DNA from: Muscardinus avellanarius
Taxonomy: Eukaryota > Chordata > Mammalia > Rodentia > Gliridae
Reading direction: 5' to 3'
Assembly (NCBI GenBank): GCA_963383645.1
Contig: OY726571.1
Span: 20,201,599 to 20,265,598, forward strand
DNA: 64,000 nt
In this document: positions 21,813 through 32,837 of the stretch, piece by piece
Position numbering within the stretch: position 1 is the stretch's first letter
Layout: each line of letters opens with the position of its first letter
Translations under genes and position numbers: made by a program
Notes under the pieces: generated by a model
Seen by the model: the letters and a program-made list of their open reading frames with translations, nothing else
Database searches by the model: none
What the model was told of the DNA's origin: nothing

Positions 21813-22312
21813 TTTCCTGCTTCTTATACTTTGTTTTAAAGCTCTTTGAGAATTTCAAAGTATGCTATACATATGTCTCATGGTTTCACTCCTATTTTTT
21901 CTCCTCCCCAAATGCTAAATTATTTGCAAGGTTTTTTACAAATTCTATGGCTACTTTTATTTAATAATTTCACAATGACAGTTTAATGCAACCTCTGCTA
22001 AACTGTAAGGCATATTTACAAAATCTAATTATAATTTTTACTTCAAGGTGGCATTTATAACTCTTACTTCCAAAGAGGCTTAAACACAATCATGAAAGTT
22101 GGCAATATTTAACATCCCAACTAAAAAGACATATTGAGAATCACTACTATGGAAAACCAATATTAAGAAATTTTTGTAAATGGCTACTCTTCTGGATAGA
22201 ATGTCTTAAACTATGGGTAATTAATGTTTTGAAAGTTTATTCCTGAAATAGTAAATTTTGAGAGAGAACATTTATAATAAATCAAAGGAAAGTTAATATT
22301 GTACTGTACTGA

Positions 22313-22400
22313 GCTGACTGGTGGTGTGTCTCAGTGGTAGAGCACTTGGCTGATATGTGAGAGATGCTGGGTTCCATTTCAGAATAAAAAAAAAGGAAGA
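22313..22400 (+). mobile_element. ID-type (tRNA-like) SINE monomer
   Basis: GGTGTGTCTCAGTGGTAGAGC (A-box-like) and, 33 bp on, GGGTTCCATTTC (B-box-like), then an A-rich tail that grades into (AAGG)n. There is no B1 half, so this is a free ID-like element. Confidence 0.7.
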
Positions 22401-22539
22401 AAGGAAAGGAAGAAAAGAAAAAAGGGAGGAAGAAAAAGAAGCTTGATGCTTCAATGTACTACTGAACTGGTGCTACCTGAGATTGTACTTTAGTTTCTTT
22501 TCTTTCTTTTCTTTTCTTTCCTTTCTTTTTTTTTTCTTT

Positions 22540-22752
22540 TTCTTTCTTTTTTTTTTTTTTTTTTTTGGTGGTACTGGGGTTCCTGGAAACCCTTCTATCT
22601 CCTGGCTACACTCCCAGACACCTATTTTTTATATTTTTTTTAATTTGGAAACAGGGTCTCTTAAGCCAGCGCGGCTGGCTTCGAACCTGTGTGATCTTCC
22701 TGTCTCTGCCTCTCAAGCTCGGAGATTACAAGCATGCGCCACCACGCCCAGC
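22540..22752 (-). mobile_element. Type II SINE, antisense
   Basis: A long T/C-rich tail (22490-22566), then GGTGGTACTGGGGTTCCTGG, CTACACTCCCAGACACC, GGAAACAGGGTCTCTTAAGC, GGCTTCGAACCTGTG and CGCCACCACGCCCAGC. Confidence 0.93.
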
Positions 22753-22971
22753 TTACTTTAGTTTCTATATTGATGTTTTTAGTGACTCTCAGAAGTTCAT
22801 CTAATTTTTTTTGTACTAAACGCTTCCTTACAGAAAAAACAAACAAAACAACAGCATCAAAAAAAAAAAAAACACCCCACAATTTCTCTATTCTCATTTC
22901 AAGAGAAAAATGCAGTGGATCTAAATATGGCTTTATATACTGACTTTTTCTTCTCTCTCTCTCTCTCTCTC

Positions 22972-23141
22972 TCTCGTGGTACTGGGGATTGAACCCAAGG
23001 GTATTCTACTTCTAAGCTCTCTCTCCAGCCCTATTGAAGGCCTCTTGGTAAATTGCTTGGGCTGGCCTCAAACCTGTGATCCTCCTGTCTCAGTTTGCCA
23101 AGTACTGGGATTACATACATTCATCACCATAATCCACTCGC
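22972..23141 (-). mobile_element. B1-dID SINE, antisense
   Basis: Preceded by (CT)n; TGGTACTGGGGATTGAACCC, TCTAAGCTCTCTCTCCAGCC and GGCTGGCCTCAAACCTGTGAT. The end is diverged. Confidence 0.85.
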
Positions 23142-23277
23142 CTTCTTAATAATTAATATTATTTGATCTTTTAAAAGCTTCCAGGATCTACTTTAAGTAC
23201 TTTTTAATGTATTAATTGCTATAATCTCTTCTTATAAGCCTATAGAATAGGAATCAGCATCATATTTATTATTTATT

Positions 23278-23467
23278 TTAGGTACTTTGGGTTGAACTCA
23301 GGGACATTCTACCTTCAGGCTACATCCTTAGCAGCCTAGGCTCTTTTTTTTATTTATTTTGAGAAACAGGGTCTCACTAGATTGCTGTAGCTGGCCTTGA
23401 ACCAGTGATCCTCCTGCCTCAACCTCCCAAGTACTGGGATCACAGGCGTGGACCACCATGCTCAGCT
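23278..23467 (-). mobile_element. B1-dID SINE, antisense, inside a MIR
   Basis: GGTACTTTGGGTTGAACTCA through GACCACCATGCTCAGC. MIR-like sequence lies on both sides (23225-23277 and 23490-23640). Confidence 0.85.
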
Positions 23468-23489
23468 TTATCTTTTCTATTTCTCTAAT

Positions 23490-23640
23490 GAAGCAACCCA
23501 GTCACACTGATGTCAGGTGACTTGCCTACATGCAAACTTTAAGTTTCCAGCAACTTTCCTAAAGCCCAGGCGTGGCAGAGCAGATACTGAAGCCCTAATA
23601 GTCGAACCATAGGCTCAAGGCTTTTACCACTTTACGTGTT
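23490..23640 (+). mobile_element. MIR SINE remnant
   Basis: GTCAGGTGACTTGCCTACATG, GCAGAGCAGATACTGAAGCCC and GGCTTTTACCACTTTACG follow the order of MIR core and 3' part. The 5' part precedes the inserted B1-dID. Confidence 0.55.
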
Positions 23641-23724
23641 CTTCTTTATAGTATTTTATGAGAGAGGTCTTTTACTAATTTTCTCTGAGTAGCCGCATCA
23701 TGGCCTTCTACAGTAAATCTCAGT

Positions 23725-23860
23725 CTTAGTACTATTTTACAAATGAAAAAACTGAATTTAAGCAAAGTTAGCCATTTTGCCCAAATGTGGAAAAGCAGAA
23801 CTAGCTAAGCTCAAGAACAGGACTCCAGAAGCCGCTGTTCCTCATTGCTCTACGTGTTCT
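23725..23860 (+). mobile_element. MIR SINE remnant
   Basis: ATTTTACAAATGAAAAAACTG, AGTTAGCCATTTTGCCCAAA, GCAGAACTAGCTAAGCTC and GACTCCAGAAGCCGCTG match the MIR pattern. Confidence 0.65.
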
Positions 23861-24244
23861 TGCTATTATACATTAGCTTCATGTGTCGCTTTAGAAGTGT
23901 TTGAAATGGCTGTTGGAACGTGTTGCATATTATAAAAGAACAAGGTTTGTGTAATCGCTGTGATTTTAAATGTGGGCATAGCATGACACAGAGAATTGTC
24001 CAGTGGAAGCAGAAAATATGGGTTAGAGGCATAACCGTGGCAGCTGCTTAATCTCCACTGCCCATAAACTGACAGTCGTGACAGCTGCCCTGTCAAGCAC
24101 TGCGCAAGCTACTTTGACTCAAGATAAGTTGGGCAGAACTAGTTGTACAGCCTCGGCTTGATTGGGAAGTTGAAAGGAAGATGTCCATGTGCCCAGGGAG
24201 GAGAGGAGGCCTGGGTGTGAAGACTACTTCAACTAGTGGTTGAA

Positions 24245-24372
24245 GGATTACAGGTTCAAGGCCAGTCTTAAGAACTTAGATTCTGTTTCAAAATTAAAAA
24301 AAAAAATAAATAGGGTTGGGGGTATAGCTCAGTGATAGATCACTTCTGGGTTCAATTTCCAGTACCACAAAC
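24245..24372 (+). mobile_element. B1-dID SINE, 5'-truncated
   Basis: GATTACAGGTTCAAGGCCAG, then an A-rich linker and GGGTATAGCTCAGTGATAG with GGTTCAATTTCCAGTACC. The first third of the B1 half is missing. Confidence 0.8.
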
Positions 24373-26634
24373 AAAACAGATTATATAACTGGAGGTGGAC
24401 AAAATTATTATACACAGCTGAAAATAGAAAATAATATTTATACAGAACAATTCTTTCAAGTTCCCTTATCCAGGAGAGATGACATATGTGCGTGTATATT
24501 GTGTATAGCTAGAGTAAGATGTTCTCTTTGAAATATTGACTCCAATCATTGATACAAGTTTTAAAAGTCATCATAATTCACAAAATATTTTTAAGATAGG
24601 AGTGAGAGTTGATATTTATTTCATATAAAATGAAATAGCTAGAATGAATGAAAGTATTTATTTCATTGTCTTCACCTATTAGGTTTAAAACAATGTTGGA
24701 AAGAAGAACTACAGGAAACTCATACCATCTTATATTTATGTCTTTATACTACTTTAAATATTCTGGATCTCATTTGCTTTATTGATCTGAACAATCTGTG
24801 ATACGGCCCATTACATTTCATTCATTATGAAAAAAGAGATGAGAAAAATAAATGTGAATAAATTCAGCCAATTTTTCTTAATTTCAAGAGAAAAATTAGA
24901 CTAATCATCTGTGTACATATATTCACATGTATGTATTCAACAAAACAAACATATTACTAATGATGACTATTTTTGGTTTGGTTTGGTTCTACATTTTCCC
25001 CCATGCTCTGTGAATGAAATATTGCTTATTGCTGAGATATCATTTATTTTTATGAAGTAGGCCATCAAAATGCTTGTTAAGAAGGATATATTCATTTATG
25101 TAATTCTCTAAAACACTCTAAATAAACTGCCAACAGGATCAATGCTTATGTGTTATTTCCCACATCATCTTTAGATTCATATTAAAAATACCATAAAATA
25201 CATAGAACGAGTCAAGCACTCTTAATAGCTCTTTATATGCTAATTAGGATATGAGTAATGGATCTGATTTTATCCTATTAAATGATTGGCAGAAACATAG
25301 TTTGCCTTAGGCCACATATATTATTTCGATCGATATTAAAATTTTTTATATTTATTTTAAACATAGATATTTCTCCAAAGGCACTTTGCAGCACACTCAA
25401 ATGGTTGTGCATGGCATACACAACAAGAAAGGATCCATAGATTTATATACCAGAATTGTGATCTATCAGGACCATTTGATATTTTATCTGTATACTTATA
25501 CTCTTTTCTCCCAGTGTTTAACTTGTAATTTGCTATGTTTCAGCATGCCCTCCGGTTTTTCTTTTTTACTTGCATGTGTCTTTCCAAAAGAACACTAGAG
25601 AAATAAATATTGAAGTATAATCCTTAGCACAATTTCATGCCTATAAACCAGGATTCAACTTGAAGAAGAACAAAATATTGGGGTAGTTAAATTACTTTTA
25701 ATTAAAATACTCTTAAGATTTTGAATTTGTATCAAGGACATTTAGTGGGGTTGAAAATATCTTCTTTATTCAAGTTAAATCTAGAAAATAGCTGTTTGAT
25801 TTATTCTAATGGAGAAAGCAACTACATTGTGGTTTAAATTGGGAATAAGTTTACTGGTTGTCTATCACACTAGAATATTAACTTTGTACTTATTTTGTTC
25901 ATTGATGAATCTCTAGTTCCTAGATAGTGAATGATTTACTAAAGATACACAGTATTTACATTTTTAAAATAAATGTAGAAATATAATTATATTTAGTAAA
26001 AAATATCAAAGATGAATTAAAGGATGATCAAGAGATCTAATATGTATCACAAATAAAAATGTTATGCACTTACATACAATATATGCACAAATAACTTTTA
26101 TAAGTTTATTAGTTGCTGTTGAATTAGTTGCTCTCCTGAGAGTAAAAATCAACCCTTCAAAAATAGCTTAATTTTAAGACCACTATATTTATTTTAAATT
26201 CATTTGTTGAATTTCTGTATATAATTTGTTTTTAGGTCTTTTCCCAACCAATCCAAAAGTTGTATTTTGTGATTCTCAAGCATTTGTTAGACAAGGTTAA
26301 ATGATTACTCATCAAAAATGCAATTGCTATAGAAACTTGAATAAATGCATTAAGTATGATACCACAAAAATTGATTTAAAAATATTTGCTTTTAACAAAA
26401 AATCTTCTTTACAATAATATGGCATGAAACAAATTAAAAGAAACCAACAAAAAATATTTTAACATACCTTGAAAACCACTATTCAAGAGTCAATAGCTTT
26501 ACTTTTGAAACTCAAAAGAAATCGGAAAAATTTCCAATCTTGTTTGTGGTGTATTCATGTTAAAAATCAAACACTAGATTAAGAATCCTCCATGTTACTA
26601 TATATTCAGAAAAAAAATCATGAAGGAACAGCTC
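24373..26634. other. Repeat-poor intergenic sequence downstream of SPOCK3
   Basis: AT-rich, free of SINEs and of long simple repeats. No ORF or RNA gene is recognised. Together with the 3' UTR it makes a SINE-free block of more than 5 kb. Confidence 0.5.
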
Positions 26635-28138
26635 TCTTTGGTTTACAAGATTCTTTATTTTGTAAACTATACAGCAACAGTAAAAAAGAAAATGCATTAT
26701 ACTTTAAATATTATGTAAGGTCACCATTGAAGATTTTATTTAATGTATATAAATTAAATGGAAAGAATCCACCAATTTTGCTTTTGATGAATAAAGTACC
26801 GGGAAACCAGTTAATCCACTCTTAAAGTTAAAGATACTGATGTGTAACAATCAACAAGTTTTTCCATTTTAATTATGGGCACAAAACCATTGGTCTGATA
26901 TCCTTAAAAGTAATGGTGTGCCAAAATGTCTACACAATTAATTAACATGCTAACTTAAATAAAGTAATTTTTTTCTACAGTTAAATCTTAGATGCCACTC
27001 TACACAATAATTATAAACAAGTCCACGTGATAATTACATAATAATAGAAACAAAGAAAGAAACCTATTCCATTTTCTTCATTCCAGCAGCAGTACCTTTA
27101 CTAGTATTAATTTGTTAATTAGGTGTGCTTAAATATTGCCTAATATCCTATATCGGTATGCATGCTAACCCTTTCTATTTCTATTTTTTGCAAGGCACCA
27201 TACAATACGTTCTCTATGCTTCAGCACTACTAACATAAATGGCATAATTCTTAGGTTAAACTCAAATTTTTTTCTAAAACAGGAAATAAAATAAAAATTA
27301 AAAAAATTTTAAATTTGATCTTGGGATAAATGAAAAGCTTAGGTAAAAATTTGGTTGAAACGAATCTTTCCCTTTGTCTTCTTAATTAAAATTCTGTACC
27401 CTGAATTGCTGGTCAGAAAGATAGATAAATCTAGAAATCATGCTGTTTACAAATACATAAAAAGAAAATCTTTATGAGACTGCCATTCAAATTAAAACAA
27501 AAATTAGAAAGAACATAAGCTTTCAGAATCCATGGTTTTCCATTCTTGCCATTTCGTAAAAGATCATATCCAGCATAAACTTATAATTAAAAACATTACT
27601 ATTAATGTGAATATATTAATAAGAATTCTACACTGGCCACTCTGTCTTACCATGTGGTATCTCTCCTACCCTGATTTACTCTAAGTTTGGAAAGATGCTA
27701 CTTTGGAACTGCAATTACAGTCATGCATAATTTTGTAAAACTCCTTGGGGTCCAGGTCACTAATAAATTATAGTAAATTTAATTCAGTACATCTCTCAGA
27801 AAAAAAATAACATATAATCCTAAGCAGTCATTCATTGTTATATTGTTTGTGGAACATTTACAAAGTTTGTTCTTAAGAAAAAATGTATTGTAGTAGCTCT
27901 TCACAACTTTCTTTTGTCTGGCTATACTCCATATGTATTTTCTTTTTTCTCTAAGGCATATAAAAACTTAAAGTAAATGATTCTTATTTAAACATAAAGT
28001 TCTATGACTTTACCTGCAATATTTGAAATAATTATACAAAATATATGTGAGGTTTAGAATCATTTTGTTTTGGGGAAAGTAGGTAATTCTCAATAGGCTA
28101 TTACTTTGTAAATTTTAGAAACTGGAATCTGCCATCAA
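26635..28138 (-). other. SPOCK3: Probable SPOCK3 3' UTR
   Basis: This is the AT-rich, repeat-poor stretch directly after the SPOCK3 stop codon on the minus strand. A canonical AATAAA (26654-26659, minus strand) is followed after about 20 bases by a U-rich downstream element, a plausible cleavage site near 26635. A second AATAAA lies at 26735-26740. A 3' UTR of about 1.5 kb is reasonable for this gene, but no transcript evidence is available, so the lower boundary is an inference. No SINE or microsatellite interrupts it, in contrast to the flanking introns. Confidence 0.45.
26654..26659 (-). promoter_or_regulatory. Candidate polyadenylation signal of SPOCK3
   Basis: AATAAA on the minus strand, about 1.48 kb past the SPOCK3 stop, with a T-rich tract downstream in the transcribed direction. 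An alternative AATAAA lies at 26735-26740. Confidence 0.4.
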
Positions 28139-28308
28139 TCAAATGTACCCATCATGGTCATCTCCATCATCATCATCATCGCCTTCATCTTCATCATCAT
28201 CCTCAATTTCATCTTTGTCATTCATAATCTCATCCCCGTCATCTTCATCATCTGTCCATTCACGGAAATCTCCACTTGCAAAATCTCCAGAAATCTCAAA
28301 ATCTATAG
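28139..28308 (-). CDS. SPOCK3: SPOCK3 terminal coding exon: acidic GAG-bearing tail and stop
   Basis: After the acceptor (CTTTTAAG) the exon supplies the rest of a split Ala codon, then 55 residues and TGA (28139-28141). The translation starts IDFEISGDFASGDFREWTDD and ends in DDHDGYI. Thirty of the 55 residues are Asp or Glu, including long D/E runs; on the plus strand these appear as CAT/ATC repeats. Two Ser-Gly pairs with acidic neighbours (exon residues 6-7 and 11-12) match glycosaminoglycan attachment sites, in line with testicans carrying heparan or chondroitin sulfate. The GAT/GAA-rich sequence is a coding low-complexity tract and could vary in length between individuals. Start and stop phases agree with the upstream exons. 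Confidence 0.95.
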
Positions 28309-28667
28309 CTTAAAAGAAGTAAATATTATATTCATTTGAGTAAATAGAAGGATGACTTCTGAGAGACATAAAAGTATAAAAAATTCAAGAAATTAATCAG
28401 ATGTTAAACTGTTCTTCAATTTATTTTATAAGATAAGAAAATATCCACTTTTTGGAAAATTTTCACATATTAAAACTCTATCATTTATTAAAATTTAGGT
28501 CATCAAAGCAGAGTTACCATTGTGGTGTGCTATGAAAGATTTCTAGTCCAGTAATATTGCTCTTGGCCCAGTTTTTATAGAAGTTCATGTCAGACTTTGA
28601 GTCATGGAAAGTATTTCAAATTTATTCTACAAGTTTAGTAGACAGTAGACTATTTACTTTATAATCC

Positions 28668-29118
28668 CTGGAACCTATAGATGTGTTACTATATATGGAG
28701 AATGAACTTTGCAAATGTGACTGGGTCTGTAGACCTTGAGATGGGGAGATTATATTCAAATATCCTTTTGTGGGCCCAACTTGCTTCTTGGGTTCTTAAA
28801 AGTCAAAGAACCTTCCCCAGAAAGAGTCAGAAGGATATATGAGTACAGATTGGCCAGAGATGCAAAGCTGTTGGTTTGAAGTTGGAGATAAGGATCCATG
28901 GGCCTAGAAATATGAATAATCATGTAGAAGGTAGAAAAGACAAAAAAAAAAATCGATTTTCTCTAAGAGCACCTCCAGAAAGGAATACTGTCCTGCAGAC
29001 ATCTTGATGTTGAGATTAGTTGGACTTGTGCTTGACTTGTGACATAAGATTGCAAAATAATAAATTTGTGTTAATCAGGCCACTAAGGAGAATTTGTTTA
29101 TAGCAGTGGAAACCTAAT
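28668..29118 (+). mobile_element. Old LTR-type repeat (mammal-wide family)
   Basis: AACTTTGCAAATGTGACTGG, ACCTTGAGATGGGGAGATTAT, GTGGGCCCAACTTGC, GAGCACCTCCAGAAAGGAAT, AATAATAAATTTGTGTTAAT and GCCACTAAGGAG are landmarks of an old, widely dispersed LTR-like repeat (MLT/MaLR-type). I did not assign a subfamily. Confidence 0.55.
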
Positions 29119-29415
29119 ATTGCTAGTCAATATTACAAAAATTTTTTAAAGTAGTTATTAATATTTCTGAGGAAAATGATGTACATGTACAATCTCATCA
29201 TTTGTTTACTTTTAATTCTCTCAAATGAAAATATGTCATTTTTTACCTTTTCCATTTATTCTTATAATTCTTTGGTAGCTAATTACAACAAATCCTATCA
29301 ATATAACTCAGTTGTTCTACACTGGTTGAAATAACAACACACTGAATTTTCTATCTTAGGTGAATAAAACGTTTTTATTTTTTAATTTTCTGCACATTTC
29401 TTAATTGCAACTTGC

Positions 29416-29700
29416 TAAGAAAATTCAGAAGTCTATTTTTCCAAAATAGTTTCTTTGTTCATTTATTTTTTCTGGGAATACTGGAGAATGGAACCTAGGT
29501 GCATTCTGTCTCTGGGCTACATTCTCAATACTTTATTATTTATTGATAATAATGATAATAATAATAAAGACTTGATAAATTCCTAAGGCTGGTCTTGAAC
29601 TAGAAATACTTTTGTTCACTTATTGCTTACATCTTCATATAATTTTCATTTACAACATCAAAATTAAAATTTGTATTCATCACTAGCATCACAAATAACT
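29416..29700 (+). repeat. Left arm of a 285-bp inverted duplication
   Basis: The reverse complement of this segment equals 30566-30850 with about 8-9 mismatches in 285 bp and no length difference. It contains a partial antisense B1-dID (about 29470-29612) and unique sequence up to CATCACAAATAACT. I regard this arm as the original because the other one interrupts a SINE. Confidence 0.92.
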
Positions 29701-29706
29701 GAATTA

Positions 29707-29938
29707 ATAGCACAAGCAATTTTTTTATTTTTTATTTTTTTGGTGGTACTGGGGTTCTTGGAAGCCCTTCTACCTCCGGGATACACTCCCAGACACCTAT
29801 TTTTTATATTTTTTTATTTGGAAACAGGGTCTGTTAAACCAGCGCGGCTGGCTTCGAACCTTCAAGATCCTCCTGTCTCCGCCTCTCAAGCACGGGGATT
29901 ACAAGCGTGCGCCACCACGCCCAGAGATAGCACAAGCA
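29707..29938 (-). mobile_element. Type II SINE, antisense, with target-site duplication
   Basis: The body at about 29726-29926 (GGTGGTACTGGGGTTCTTGG to CGCCACCACGCCCAG) is flanked by ATAGCACAAGCA at 29707-29718 and 29927-29938. It lies in the spacer between the two inverted arms. Confidence 0.93.
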
Positions 29939-30449
29939 CTTTAAGCTACACATTATGAAGATATGTTCTCTCTATCGTCAATTTATGCAAGGTAACTATT
30001 GAACACTACTTCTTCCTGCTCAAATATAATCACATTACCAGAAAAAGAGTGTAAGGATTAAATGAGATTACATTAGTGTTTATCTTTTTATAAATAATCT
30101 CTGTCAATCAGTATAAAAATTGCATGAAGGAGTCATCTAAACATTTTCTAAAATGCAAGGCCATGTACTTTATTTCCATTTTTGATTATTTGTATTAGTC
30201 AAAGCACAATCCATTAAGTTTGGTTATATTGTATATACAGTTAAATAGCCTTTGTAGTTAAAACTCTCCAGAGTACAAACAAACATATTAATTTGAATCC
30301 TGCATTTTTTGAAAAATATTTTCTAAAGCATGAAAGATACCACATTTGAAACTGAAAATGTACTTTTGTAACACTCAACTCAATTATTACCTTATTTAAA
30401 ATTAAAATTTTATTTTGAAACAAAGTTTTGTTAGTTTTTTGTTTTTGCT

Positions 30450-30515
30450 TTTGTTTTGGTGGTACTGGGTTCTTGGAAAACCTTCTACCTCCAGGCTACA
30501 CTCCCAGACCTATTA
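30450..30515 (-). mobile_element. Type II SINE, ID half, severed from its B1 half
   Basis: GGTGGTACTGGGTTCTTGG through CACTCCCAGACCTATTA. The element stops in its T/A-rich linker, and the matching B1 half resumes at 30863. Confidence 0.88.
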
Positions 30516-30528
30516 TATATATATAATA

Positions 30529-30565
<37 letters not shown>

Positions 30566-30566
<1 letters not shown>

Positions 30567-30850
30567 GTTATTTGTGATGCTAGTGATGAATACAAATTTT
30601 AATTTTGATGTTGTAAATGAAAATTATATGAAGATGTAAGCAATAAGTGAACAAAAGTATTTCTAGTTCAAGACCAGTCTTAGAAATTTATCAAGTCCTT
30701 ATTATCATTATCATTATTATCAATAAATAATAAAGTATTGAGAATGTAGCCCAGAGACAGAATGCACCTAGGTTCAATTCCCCAGTATTCCCAGAAAAAA
30801 TAAATGAATAAAGAAACTATTTTGGAAACATAGACTTCTGAATTTTCTTA
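30566..30850 (+). repeat. Right arm of a 285-bp inverted duplication
   Basis: It begins AGTTATTTGTGATGCTAG and ends CTGAATTTTCTTA, the inverse of 29416-29700. It is bordered by (TA)n on both sides (about 30512-30563 and 30851-30860), and beyond those by the two halves of one type II SINE. Confidence 0.92.
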
Positions 30851-30862
30851 ATATATATATAT

Positions 30863-30981
30863 TTTTTTAATTTGGAAACAGGGTCTCTTAAACCAGTGAG
30901 GCTGGCTTCGAATCTGTGCGATCCTCCTGTCTCCGCCTTCCAAGTGCTGGGATTATAAACCTGCGCCACCATGCCCGGCAG
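30863..30981 (-). mobile_element. Type II SINE, B1 half, severed from its ID half
   Basis: TTTGGAAACAGGGTCTCTTAA, GGCTGGCTTCGAATCTGTGC and GCGCCACCATGCCCGGC complete the element that starts at 30450. Confidence 0.88.
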
Positions 30982-30984
30982 GTT

Positions 30985-31087
30985 TTGCTAGTTTAATGAG
31001 AATTTCACTACTTGCTGAGACTGTCTTTGAACCTGTGATACTTCTGTATCAGCCTCCCAAGTACTAGGATTTCTGGCATGTGTTATC
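30985..31087 (-). mobile_element. B1-like fragment, antisense
   Basis: TGCTGAGACTGTCTTTGAACC, TCAGCCTCCCAAGTACTAGGA and GGCATGTGTTAT. It is diverged and lacks an ID half. Confidence 0.6.
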
Positions 31088-31265
31088 AGTATCCATATAC
31101 TTTTTAATATGCTAGGAGCAAGTCTTCTTGTCACTTCCTCTACCTTTGTTTATCCTCTAGTCTGCATAGGAGAGGGTATAATTAAATGCTTGGACAAATT
31201 AATGAGGCTCTGAGTACTTGATCTTACGCTTAGAAAATTGTTAGAGAAATAACTTTTCTCCTTAC

Positions 31266-31403
31266 CACAATCCGCAACACCATTTATTCTGGATCCTATG
31301 ACTTCGTTGCCATATCTGTCAACACACCAGCATTGCCCAGAGCCGCCATGGCATTGCGTTGGCTTATAGTAGCCATCTTCATCACACACTGGGATGTACT
31401 GTC
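31266..31403 (-). CDS. SPOCK3: SPOCK3 coding exon: thyroglobulin type-1 domain
   Basis: The 138-bp exon has acceptor TTCCACAG and donor GTAAGGAG, phase 1 at both ends. It encodes GQYIPVCDEDGYYKPTQC, then the diagnostic QCWCV motif within GQCWCVDRYGNEV, and ends GSRINGVADC. With the DPPC cysteine of the previous exon this gives the six cysteines of a thyroglobulin type-1 domain. Such domains often act as binders or inhibitors of proteases, notably cysteine cathepsins; whether testican-3 does so is not shown by sequence. The domain is complete and undamaged. On the downstream side lies the 2,957-bp last intron, which contains a 285-bp inverted duplication described separately. Confidence 0.97.
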
Positions 31404-32040
31404 CTGTGGAACACAGTCACACACAAACACACTTATGAATGCTGTGAATGAGTCATACTCCTTTTAATAGACAATCATCACGCAATCGTTCTCAGGACAT
31501 ACACAGGTGAAGTGCCCACCATATTGCAGGCTACTTACAACACCTGCAAAAGACAGCAGGTGTGATCCCTACTGTCATGGAACTGGCCCTGCCATGAAGA
31601 ATTCCTCACATTTCATAGTCATATTCTGAGTTAAGAAAATTACTATCTTACCATTTCTCCCTCTGAAAAGGGGAGTGCTTTCACAAGTACAGCAGAGAAT
31701 TAAAAATCCGATGAATGCAATGCTCTTATTAAATCATCTGGATCATTTCGTATGGCACACAAGAGCCTTCACCATCGCATCACGTGAACAATGTCTGATT
31801 TTCATTCCCCCAGATTTTCCTTCATATATTTCAAGATCTTCCCATATTAAGCTGTATCCCCACACTTCAATGCTGTTTTCTCTTTAAAGATTCCTTTGTT
31901 AAAAATCTCCACTTAAATCCCTATCCTTTTCTCCCTCTTTTAATATTTGACTTAAATATAACCATCAGTCTGAAGGCTTCTCATAAAATGAAAATGATGT
32001 ATGTCTTCCCTCGTATGTATGTGTGTGCATATGTGTGTGA

Positions 32041-32041
<1 letters not shown>

Positions 32042-32073
<32 letters not shown>
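32042..32073. repeat. (GT)n microsatellite
   Basis: About 16 GT units, with further imperfect units before it. Confidence 0.95.
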
Positions 32074-32076
<3 letters not shown>

Positions 32077-32611
32077 GCTGCCATGACACACTTCTGATAA
32101 ATACTTGTGATGTTCTCTGTGCTTTGTAATGTTTTTTAATCCCACAGTCTAACGGAGATTCAGTCTAGTGGAAATAGTGAGAAAAATAAATATTTTATAT
32201 CTATAATATTTAACAGAGAATATGGTATACTGCAAATTATTAATGTTTAAGTAGTACCTTACAGGAGCACTCACATCTTTTGATAAATACTCCAACATTT
32301 GAATGTAAGTTCTAGGAGATGAGAAAAATTTTTTATCTTTTCTGACAATTTTTTTCTATGACTAGAAATATCATAGTTACTTATTAAAATATAAATAATA
32401 GAATAATATATAAAATTGATAGCCACAGCATTGCAATGATGTGGTATCATAATCTTTGTCTTTCAAAGAAGTTTAAAAATATTGATAATAGATAATTATA
32501 ATTTATTTGAATTATTTGATCTACTAATCATTCAGTGAAGAATATCACCAACATGGAAAACCTGTGAACATTTTCTATGGATTTAAGGCCATCAAAAATC
32601 AGAAGAAAATA

Positions 32612-32837
32612 GCCAGGCGTGGTGGTGCACACTTGTAATCCCAGCATTCAGGAGGCAGAGACCAGAGGATCGTGGTTTGCAGACAGCCTCAGCTACTTAG
32701 TGAGGCCCTCTGCAACTCAGTGAGACCCGGTTTCAAAATAAAGAATTAAAAAAAAAAAATAGGGCAGGGGGTGTAGCTTGAAGGTAGAATGCCCCTGGGT
32801 TCCACCCCCCAGACCTGCAAAAAAAAAAAAAAAATCA
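32612..32837 (+). mobile_element. B1-dID SINE
   Basis: AGCCAGGCGTGGTGGTGCAC, AGACAGCCTCAGCTACTTAG, GGGTGTAGCTTGAAGGTAG and a poly(A) tail after CCCCAGACCTGC. Confidence 0.95.

Larger units (their letters stand above)
28309..31265 (-). other. Last SPOCK3 intron
   Basis: A GT-AG intron of 2,957 bp between the thyroglobulin exon and the terminal exon. It contains an LTR-like repeat (28668-29118), a type II SINE (29726-29926), a pair of 285-bp inverted arms (29416-29700 and 30566-30850), a split SINE around the second arm, and a partial SINE next to the upstream exon. No other gene is seen. Confidence 0.9.

Noticed and set aside
22313..22400. Functional tRNA gene
   Set aside because: A/B-box-like motifs are present, but the rest cannot fold into a tRNA by eye and an A-rich tail follows; an ID-type SINE is the better reading.
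22483..22804. Open frames containing GSLKPARLASNLxDPPVSASQA-type peptides (also at 14671, 29671, 40752, 52633, 54959, 61255)
   Set aside because: This is the antisense translation of the type II SINE, repeated at every copy; not a protein family.
29671..29958. Reading the two inverted arms as two independent SINE insertions
   Set aside because: The arms share unique flanking sequence outside any SINE and have equal ends, so duplication explains them and independent insertion does not.
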